Assembly: GCA_964445305.1 (NCBI GenBank)
Contig: CAYUKK010000051.1
Span: forward strand, 1 to 11,565
DNA length: 11,565 bases
Origin: CAYUKK01 sp964445305
Lineage (GTDB): Bacteria; Acidobacteriota; Aminicenantia; Aminicenantales; UBA8522
Direction of reading: 5' to 3'
The position numbers and the translations under genes were made by a program. This document shows, piece by piece, positions 6,417 to 11,565 of this stretch. The stretch's first letter is position 1, and each line of letters starts with the position of its first letter. A model generated the notes under the pieces. The model searched no databases. It saw nothing but the letters and a program-made list of their open reading frames with translations, and was not told where the DNA came from.

Positions 6417-6495
6417 CTAAAAAGGCCTCGAATTGAGGGTAACAGATTGAAATCAAATGGATTAGCGCGGTCCGACCCCTTCTAATCTTCTGATT

Positions 6496-7284
6496 TTAAC
6501 CGCCGGAAAGAGTCTCGATGCGGTGAAGGAGAGTGGAGATACGTTGATTGATGGTGTCAATTTGGGAGTAGAGGGAATCCAGTTGCTGGTGGCTAACCCT
6601 TGCCTCCTCCAGGTTCTTGCCAAGGGAGTAGAAGAGGGCTTCCTCCTGGGCTTCGATACTCTTTATCCGGTGCTCGAGACGCTCTTTGAGCTTACTCCAG
6701 TAGTGGATGGCTTTTTCGAGGTCATGACGCTCGCGCCTGGCTTCCGCCTCGAGATCTTTGAGGTCAGCCTCGTCGCTTTTTATTTGTTCCAGGCTCGTCT
6801 CTTTTTCTTTGTCTTCCCCCGTCAGGACTTGCCCTCTTCCTTTTCCTTCTTGCTTTTTCTTTACTTTTTCATCGTGCGAACGCCTTGCCATTTCGAGTTG
6901 CTGGTTAAGCCTTTCCAGCTCGTCCAAGGCTTTTTTCCATTCCATCTGACTGGTCTTTTTCCTTTCCACCAGCTTGGTGAGCTCGGTCTGGAGGAAATCG
7001 CTGTCCCGGACCGGGATCCCCTGTTCCCACGCTCTTTTACCGAGCTCGCAGAGCAAGCTCCCTCTCTTTTGTCTCTCCTTCTTGAGCTGGAACTTTAACC
7101 GGATGATGACTGACCTTCGACGTGCTCCAGCCAGGAATGCGCTGATGCGCATGCGCAGCTGCTTATCGCGAAGGAAAATGAAGACGACAAGAAGGAGGAT
7201 GATGCAGAGGAGGAAGTAGAACATCCAGTATGGCAACCCTTCCTGCTGAAAAGATGGCTGCGCCTGGAAAGCTATAAGCTTCAA
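6496..7284 (-). CDS. membrane-anchored coiled-coil protein of unknown function
   Basis: I do not recognise a family. Counting from the TTG at 7284, the 262-aa product has one strongly hydrophobic segment (about 20-39), a basic stretch (40-75), then long, highly charged heptad-like helices (about 64-140 and 160-258) split by a Lys/Glu/Gly-rich hinge near 140-163. The segment LLCELGKRAWEQGI (about 77-90) is the most motif-like part. The start choice matters. A longer frame opens with GTG at 7305 but has no ribosome site, whereas AAGGAGG (7294-7288) stands four bases before the TTG. The topology suggests a membrane tether with a large coiled-coil domain, perhaps a scaffold. The 56-base gap after the carboxypeptidase gene, on the same strand, points to one operon. 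The gap holds a GC-rich hairpin (7307-7322) but no T tract. Confidence 0.75.
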   Translation of the reverse strand: MKLIAFQAQPSFQQEGLPYWMFYFLLCIILLLVVFIFLRDKQLRMRISAFLAGARRRSVIIRLKFQLKKERQKRGSLLCELGKRAWEQGIPVRDSDFLQTELTKLVERKKTSQMEWKKALDELERLNQQLEMARRSHDEKVKKKQEGKGRGQVLTGEDKEKETSLEQIKSDEADLKDLEAEARRERHDLEKAIHYWSKLKERLEHRIKSIEAQEEALFYSLGKNLEEARVSHQQLDSLYSQIDTINQRISTLLHRIETLSGG

Positions 7285-7340
7285 CGATCCTCCTTCCTCA
7301 GGCACCGCGGGGCAGCGCCCGCTCTGGGCTGGGTGTCTCC

Positions 7341-8696
7341 TTATTTACTCTTCTCGCTCCTCTTTGTCAATAGTTTTGTTCGGCCTGGGGTCTGATTCCT
7401 TTCGGAGTGTTGGGCAAAAAGGCGGAGGAGGTGGAGGGCGGCTTGAAGGTTTTCCTGGAAGATGGAATGGATGTCGGCCTCAGGGTTGAAAAACCCGCCG
7501 CCGAGCTGGTCGATGGGCGGAAGTTCAATCGTGTAGGCCGGGATTCCGGCCACGCCAAAAGCCCAGTCCGTGGTGTCCCCGTTCGTAAGGTAAAGCGAAG
7601 CACCCGCCTGGCCGTAGCCATAAACGCGGCCGTTTACCGGCTCCATCAGTTCGGCCATCTTCGCCGCAATCTGTCGGAGAAGAGAATCCTGGTCAGATGG
7701 CTTAGTCGTGTAGCCCCAGGGGTAAAGGATGATTTGAGAGTAGCTGTGGTAGCTCACCAGCGCCTGAAAATTCTTGCTCAAAAAGAAATCCCGGATCGCC
7801 CGCGTCTCCGGCTCGGAAAAGGGAGCCGGGCCGCGATAGACGGCCGAGCCAGGTTCTGGGCTTGAGCCGACGTTGTCAAATCCCCACAGATAGCCATAGT
7901 TCCGGTTGAGGTCAACCCCGTAGCTTCCATCGGCGTTAAGGCGACGATTCTTCCGCCAGTAGCGGTAAAAATAGATGGAATATTCGAGCCCGTCCGGATT
8001 GACGAGCGGGACAATCCAGACTTCGCTTTTATTGACCAGCCTTTCCACCTCCGGGTCGGTGGCGTAGTTTTCGGCCAGATATTTCCCCAGTAGGTAGGGC
8101 ACCTCAACTGAAATCCACTCCCGGGCATGGTGACAGCCAAGGAAAAGAACTTCAGCTTCCTCCTCGTCCTCGGAAACGTTGTCGCTGATTTTGAGGGCAT
8201 AGATGTTCCTGCCCTCGTGGCTCTGGCCGATCCTATGAACTCTGGCCAGTTGAGGAAACTTAGCCTGAAGGGCTTTAAGGTCTGTCTCGAGCTCTTTGTA
8301 CGAGTGGTAATTGCCGTTTATTTTGGTGAGGAGAGAAACCTGGGGCTGGCCCAGAGCCGGGAACCGGTGGTTCTCGAAAAGATAGGGGATAGAGGCGCTG
8401 TTGAGTCGCTCCAAATCCTGGGGCCCGGCCAGGATGTAGATTCGCCCCTCCCATTCAAAGAGAAGGTCAAGCCCGAGCGCCTCAAGAGACCTCTCGAAAG
8501 AAGGCCACTTCTTGACGCTGACGATGGCGCTATCTTCAGGTCGCGCTGCCCCCTGAACGCGGCCTTCTCCAAATCCATCCTCAACCCGAGCTTCAACCCC
8601 CACACCACCCTGGATAATCTCGGCCGCTCCCCAGAGAAGCGTTCCGAGAAGGAAAACTAACCAGATTCTCTTTCCCGCTTTCCTTGGCCAGCCCAT
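7341..8696 (-). CDS. secreted zinc carboxypeptidase, peptidase family M14
   Basis: This metallopeptidase removes C-terminal residues from peptides outside the cytoplasm. Numbers count from the ATG at 8696 (451 aa). A signal sequence (KRIWLVFLLGTLLWG, about 9-23) is followed by a roughly 100-residue prosegment-like region. The catalytic domain runs from about 120 to 430. Zinc ligands are His190 and Glu193 (HAREW) and His317 (SYHSYSQ). Substrate and carboxylate binding uses Arg192, Arg248, Asn264-Arg265 and Tyr369. The catalytic base is Glu391 (YTIELPP). The specificity-pocket segment GDTTDW has Thr where carboxypeptidase A has Ile255, closer to bacterial carboxypeptidase T types. A TTG at 8705 overlapping the upstream TGA is an alternative start. 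I prefer the ATG, which has GAGGA just before it. The last 20 residues are a basic tail beyond the domain. It is tightly linked to the beta-barrel gene upstream. Confidence 0.95.
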   Translation of the reverse strand: MGWPRKAGKRIWLVFLLGTLLWGAAEIIQGGVGVEARVEDGFGEGRVQGAARPEDSAIVSVKKWPSFERSLEALGLDLLFEWEGRIYILAGPQDLERLNSASIPYLFENHRFPALGQPQVSLLTKINGNYHSYKELETDLKALQAKFPQLARVHRIGQSHEGRNIYALKISDNVSEDEEEAEVLFLGCHHAREWISVEVPYLLGKYLAENYATDPEVERLVNKSEVWIVPLVNPDGLEYSIYFYRYWRKNRRLNADGSYGVDLNRNYGYLWGFDNVGSSPEPGSAVYRGPAPFSEPETRAIRDFFLSKNFQALVSYHSYSQIILYPWGYTTKPSDQDSLLRQIAAKMAELMEPVNGRVYGYGQAGASLYLTNGDTTDWAFGVAGIPAYTIELPPIDQLGGGFFNPEADIHSIFQENLQAALHLLRLFAQHSERNQTPGRTKLLTKRSEKSK

Positions 8697-8701
8697 ATTC
8701 C

Positions 8702-9982
8702 TCAAAATCCAAGGGTCAGCGAAAGGGCTATCCGCCGCGCCTCGAGCGAATCGCCCGATCCTTTCTCGCTGCCCGCTGAAGCGCCGAGGTCCAGACGGAT
8801 AACTCCGCAGTGGAAGCCTGCTCCCGCTGAAAGGAGCGTGTAAGCCGAGGGCAATTCCTTCATCGGCTGCTCATCCCGGATGATGCCAAGGCGAAGCGGA
8901 ATCGCTGCCTCCCGGCCGAAAAATCGACAGGGGACAACGAATTCCCCGCCCAGCCCAGCCTTGACGGTGTTCCGGAAATGACGCTCCAGCTCTTCTTCAA
9001 AATACTCCACGCGGTAGCTTGCCCAGTTGAAAAATGAGACATCGGCTGAGAGCCGCAAGCGCGGGGAAACGAGGTAGCTCGCCCCCAGTCCAACGACCAG
9101 TGGCTGTTTGTATCGGCTGGTAGCCGAGGCCGTAATAGAGATATCCACCCCCCCAGCCGGCGCGTCGTAGATGAGCTCGCTTTCTCCAGGCGAATTCTTC
9201 TGGTAGGGCGTCCTCGCCACCGCCGCCAGGAGCAGTTTTTCGGTCAGCTGAACCGCCACCCCACCGTTGATAAAAAAGCCCGAAAATTCCTGGCTCTTCG
9301 AGTCGCTGATGACGATGCCATTCGCCGCCCACTCTTCCTCGATTTTTCGATGAAGGTCGCCGCGGGCGATGTTGAAGCCGATTCCGGCCCGGATGCGGCC
9401 AGCCGGGCCCATCTTTCTGGCCAGGCTGAGATGATAAATTCTCAGCAGGCCATCCTGGTTGAATTTGATTTTATAGTAGAGCTGACCGCGATAGGAGTAT
9501 TCGTACTCTGTCGGGGGGCGGTCGTAGATTTCCGCGAGATAGACGTTGAAGGCAACCCCCCAGCCGCCCCTGGAAAAAGAAAGCCCGGCCATGTCAACCC
9601 CGTAAAGATTCAGGAAGATGTTCCCCTCTGTCGCCAGCACACCCGTGTTGATAATGGAAAACCTGCGGAGCGATGTGGACATTGCCATTCCGTTGAGCGT
9701 CAGCCGCAAGCCTGACATATCCGTAAGGAGGGCCGGATTGCTCAGAGCTGTGGCGGGGTCGGCGGCGGGGACGGCAAACGACGTCTCCCCCCGACCGAGA
9801 CTCGCCCCTGTTGGGAAGCCGAAAATATTCCAGGTTCGAAGCGGCGCTTCATCTTCGTATTGGCCGAGGACGAGCTGCCCGGCAGAGAAGGTGGGGAAAA
9901 TGAGGGCCAAACTCAAAACCAGGAGCAAGGCGAGAATTGTCCGCTCCATGAGGAGAGTCGATAAACGCCAGCCTCTTAGCAT
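8702..9982 (-). CDS. outer-membrane beta-barrel protein, FadL/OmpP1 (PorV-like) type
   Basis: From the ATG at 9982 the product has 426 residues. A hydrophobic signal peptide (about 15-33, ending near SAG) leads to a mature chain of alternating-pattern strands that ends in the aromatic SLTLGF, the classic outer-membrane insertion signal. Residues about 72-88 (AADPATALSNPALLTD) match the N-terminal DP...NPA motif of FadL/TodX/PorV proteins. These either carry hydrophobic compounds across the outer membrane or, for PorV, help deliver secreted proteins; which applies here is unknown. Start choice is open. A TTG at 10012 gives a longer frame, but a -10-like TATGATAAAAT lies inside that extension. 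The ATG at 9949 gives a shorter signal peptide. No start has a Shine-Dalgarno. Its stop is five bases before the carboxypeptidase ATG, so the two are probably translationally coupled. Confidence 0.88.
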   Translation of the reverse strand: MLRGWRLSTLLMERTILALLLVLSLALIFPTFSAGQLVLGQYEDEAPLRTWNIFGFPTGASLGRGETSFAVPAADPATALSNPALLTDMSGLRLTLNGMAMSTSLRRFSIINTGVLATEGNIFLNLYGVDMAGLSFSRGGWGVAFNVYLAEIYDRPPTEYEYSYRGQLYYKIKFNQDGLLRIYHLSLARKMGPAGRIRAGIGFNIARGDLHRKIEEEWAANGIVISDSKSQEFSGFFINGGVAVQLTEKLLLAAVARTPYQKNSPGESELIYDAPAGGVDISITASATSRYKQPLVVGLGASYLVSPRLRLSADVSFFNWASYRVEYFEEELERHFRNTVKAGLGGEFVVPCRFFGREAAIPLRLGIIRDEQPMKELPSAYTLLSAGAGFHCGVIRLDLGASAGSEKGSGDSLEARRIALSLTLGF

Positions 9983-9992
9983 GGGGCGATAG

Positions 9993-10003
9993 ATTTTATC
10001 ATA
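9993..10003 (-). promoter_or_regulatory. possible -10 region of the envelope operon
   Basis: TATGATAAAAT on the minus strand is identical to the 11-mer in the queH promoter. It would place the transcription start near 9991, just ahead of the ATG at 9982. The bases 17 bp upstream (CTCACT) are a poor -35, so an activator would be needed if this is real. An 8-bp palindrome, TGAGCTCA (10023-10030), sits at about the -35 position and could be an operator. Confidence 0.3.
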
Positions 10004-10050
10004 AATAGGCAAAGCTTGGGAGTGAGCTCAGTTAGTCCACGGGCCTCAAG

Positions 10051-10290
10051 GACCATCGGCCGCGCCCTTTGCGTGCTTCGAGATAGACCTGACCCAGGCG
10101 AAGAACGAAGGGGCGCCGGGGTAGGACCCAGTCTCATCACGGAATGAAAGATGCTCCCTCGCCGGTCGCGAAATTTGCAAAATAGGGGAGTGTATGCTAT
10201 ACAGATTGCCTTTTAAGCATTTTGGACATGATGGCAAGGGCTAAGATAATTCGAAAAAGGTCGCGGACTAATCACCCACGACCATCGGCC
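10051..10290 (+). repeat. 11-bp direct repeat GACCATCGGCC flanking the fabH promoter
   Basis: GACCATCGGCC occurs perfectly at 10051-10061 and 10280-10290. The copies lie 229 bases apart on the two sides of the fabH promoter, the second only 19 bases before the fabH ATG. They may be protein-binding sites or traces of a small duplication or insertion. No third copy was seen in this region. Confidence 0.4.
10175..10203 (+). promoter_or_regulatory. probable fabH promoter with extended -10
   Basis: TTGCAA (10175-10180) is followed after 17 bp by TATACA (10198-10203), preceded by TGC (10195-10197), which gives an extended TGnTATAC -10. Transcription would start near 10210, leaving a 100-base leader before the fabH ATG. 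No FapR-type operator was recognised. Confidence 0.5.
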
Positions 10291-10309
10291 CGACTGCAAT
10301 GAGCACGCC

Positions 10310-11317
10310 ATGACGACGAAAGAGAAAGAGAAAGAAAAAAGGCGCATCCGGATTTCCGCCACCGGTTTCTACGCTCCCGAAAAGATTTTGACCAACGCCG
10401 ACCTCGAAAAGATGGTCGACACGACTGACGAATGGATTGTCACCCGGACGGGTATCAAGGAGCGCCACATCGCCTCTGACGAGCAGGCCACCTCCGACCT
10501 CTGCGTGGAGGCAGCGCGGCGAACCCTGGCCAACGGCCACCTCACTGTGGACGACATCGACCTCATCATCGTCGCCACCTCCTCCCCGGATACCCTTTTC
10601 CCGTCAACCGCCTGCTGGGTCCAGCAGGGCCTCGAGGCCAACCATGTCGCCGCTTTCGACATCAGCGCCGGCTGCACGGGTTTCCTCTACGGCATGATTT
10701 TGGCCGAGGGCCTGATTCTTAACCGCATCTCCCGGCGGACCCTTCTCATCGGCGGCGAGCTCCTGACCAAAATCACCAACTGGAAGGACCGCTCGACCTG
10801 CGTTCTTTTCGGAGACGCGGCCGGAGCCGTTGTCCTCGAAGAAAGCCAGGACGAATCGGGGATGCTCTCCCATTACTGGCGGGCCGATGGCTCACTCGGC
10901 AACCTCCTCATCCTGCCCGCGGGCGGAACGCGTCTTCCCGCCTCCGCCCAGACCGTGGCCGATAATCTCCATTTCATCCAAATGAAGGGCAACGAAGTCT
11001 TCAAGCATGCTGTCAAGCGCATGGGCGAGGCGGCGGTGGAGGCCCTCAAAAAGGCGGGGCTAAAAAAAGAAGATGTCACCTGGCTCATTCCCCACCAGGC
11101 CAACACGCGGATCATCGAGGCGACCGGCGAGAGGCTCGACCTTCCACCCGAGAGAGTCTACGTTAACATCCAGAAATACGGCAACGTCTCGGTGGCCTCC
11201 ATCCCCATCAGCCTCCATGAGCTCTCCACGGAAGGCAAGCTCAAGAAGGGCGATATCCTCGTCATGGATGCGTTTGGGGCCGGCTTCACCTGGGCTGCCG
11301 CCGTCTACCGCTGGTAA
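10310..11317 (+). CDS. fabH: beta-ketoacyl-ACP synthase III (FabH)
   Basis: FabH starts type II fatty acid synthesis by condensing an acyl-CoA with malonyl-ACP in the cytoplasm. The 335-aa product has the full thiolase-fold triad: Cys122 (DISAGCTGF), His262 (IPHQANTRI) and Asn292 (YGNVSVAS). Other family marks are DEWIVTRTGIKERH (40-53), FGDAAGAVVLE (167-177) and the C-terminal GAGFTWAA. The first 12 residues are an unusually lysine/glutamate-rich extension before the usual start of the fold. The start is forced, since no in-frame ATG, GTG or TTG occurs between the upstream stop (10247) and 10310. There is no Shine-Dalgarno. A tiny frame, ATG-AGC-ACG-CCA-TGA (10299-10313), overlaps the start as ATGA. 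No other fab or plsX gene is adjacent. Downstream (11318-11445) there is a run of seven T's but no good hairpin. Confidence 0.97.
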   Translation: MTTKEKEKEKRRIRISATGFYAPEKILTNADLEKMVDTTDEWIVTRTGIKERHIASDEQATSDLCVEAARRTLANGHLTVDDIDLIIVATSSPDTLFPSTACWVQQGLEANHVAAFDISAGCTGFLYGMILAEGLILNRISRRTLLIGGELLTKITNWKDRSTCVLFGDAAGAVVLEESQDESGMLSHYWRADGSLGNLLILPAGGTRLPASAQTVADNLHFIQMKGNEVFKHAVKRMGEAAVEALKKAGLKKEDVTWLIPHQANTRIIEATGERLDLPPERVYVNIQKYGNVSVASIPISLHELSTEGKLKKGDILVMDAFGAGFTWAAAVYRW

Positions 11318-11445
11318 GAAGCCCGGCGCTCACCCCTTCGTTCCGTTTTTTTCCTTCCCACTTCAAGCGAAACACGCTACCTCGATTTTGTGGCCATTGA
11401 ATACCCGAGCTCCCTTTTCTATCAATAGGGCTTCACAAAAATAGC

Positions 11446-11565
11446 TCAAACAAGGTAACGAGGCAAGAAGGATTTCACGTAGCGGATTTTGTCGGGGAAC
11501 CCCTCGCGGTGAGCCGCCAGGGCCACGAGGAGCATGGCAATATGCGCGATCGTGCAGTGATTTCG
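11446..11565 (-). CDS. C-terminal end of an unidentified protein (partial)
   Basis: Read on the minus strand from the window edge, a frame of 39 codons ends at TGA (11448-11446). It has a G/C-ending codon preference like the neighbouring genes. The peptide starts NHCTIAHIAMLLVALAAH and ends KIRYVKSFLPRYLV. It has a hydrophobic helix-like middle and a basic/aromatic end. One other frame is also open here but has poor codon choice. The start lies outside the window and I cannot name the family. The gene converges on fabH, with 128 bases between the stop codons and no clear terminator. Confidence 0.6.
   Translation of the reverse strand, partial: RNHCTIAHIAMLLVALAAHREGFPDKIRYVKSFLPRYLV

Larger units (their letters stand above)
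10013..10309. other. divergent intergenic region with palindromes, no gene seen
   Basis: Between the minus-strand barrel gene and plus-strand fabH I see no convincing frame. A foldable core spans 10062-10116. GCGCCC (10062-10067) pairs with GGGCGC (10111-10116), CTTCG (10076-10080) with CGAAG (10099-10103), and CCTG (10088-10091) with CAGG (10095-10098). GTCC (10035-10038) and GGAC (10124-10127) may close it. The strand is undecided. The rest holds the palindrome at 10023-10030, the fabH promoter, and GGTCG/CGACC (10259-10263/10279-10283) in the fabH leader. Confidence 0.5.

Noticed and set aside
6468..6487. GGTCCGACCCCTTCTAAT, like ends of REP/RAYT-associated repeats, with a similar GGGGTCTGATTCC near 7387
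   Set aside because: The two are only loosely alike, no transposase is present, and no second good copy was found. Too weak to call a mobile element.
10030..10140. Resemblance of the minus strand to the SRP RNA core (CAGG, ten bases, AGCA)
   Set aside because: The closing pairs on either side do not form and the GGAA tetraloop is absent. CTTCG/CGAAG pairing across the segment gives a different fold.
11318..11360. T-run after fabH as intrinsic terminator
   Set aside because: Seven T's are present, but only a 4-bp GAAG/CTTC pairing precedes them, with a large loop.

Overview
The window looks like an ordinary chromosomal stretch from a Gram-negative, probably anaerobic and deep-branching bacterium. 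Evidence for this is an outer-membrane beta-barrel with a C-terminal Phe, a 2[4Fe-4S] ferredoxin, the [NiFe]-hydrogenase maturation protein HypF, and the QueH type of epoxyqueuosine reductase. The style fits lineages such as Acidobacteriota/Aminicenantota, but that placement is an inference and no marker gene settles it. No CRISPR array, insertion sequence, phage gene or defence locus was seen. Sigma70-like promoters are readable in front of several units.

Left part, plus strand (1-3302): a strong promoter drives tRNA-Arg(CCT). About 190 non-coding bases follow with several long complementary helices, some mutually exclusive. This is the best candidate for something undescribed. Next come a membrane-anchored TPR protein, a ferredoxin with its own promoter inside the end of the TPR gene, a short terminator-like hairpin, an M50 site-2 protease, an intergenic stretch with clustered DnaA-box-like sequences, and a zinc-ribbon membrane protein.

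Middle part, minus strand (3299-10012): transcription runs right to left. A FadL-like outer-membrane protein is followed almost without gap by a secreted M14 zinc carboxypeptidase and then a membrane-anchored coiled-coil protein, which together form a likely cell-envelope operon. Then come queH, with its own promoter, and hypF, whose stop codon overlaps that of the convergent zinc-ribbon gene. No other hyp gene or hydrogenase gene lies nearby.

Right part (10013-11565): a roughly 300-base divergent intergenic region holds palindromes, an 11-bp direct repeat and an extended -10 promoter, and leads to fabH on the plus strand. The window ends in the last 39 codons of an unidentified minus-strand gene.

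Functionally the genes are mostly housekeeping: translation (tRNA-Arg, queuosine), lipid synthesis (FabH), electron transfer and hydrogenase maturation (ferredoxin, HypF), and envelope proteolysis and transport (M50 protease, M14 carboxypeptidase, beta-barrel). The interesting material is in the intergenic regions and in the two unclassified membrane proteins.
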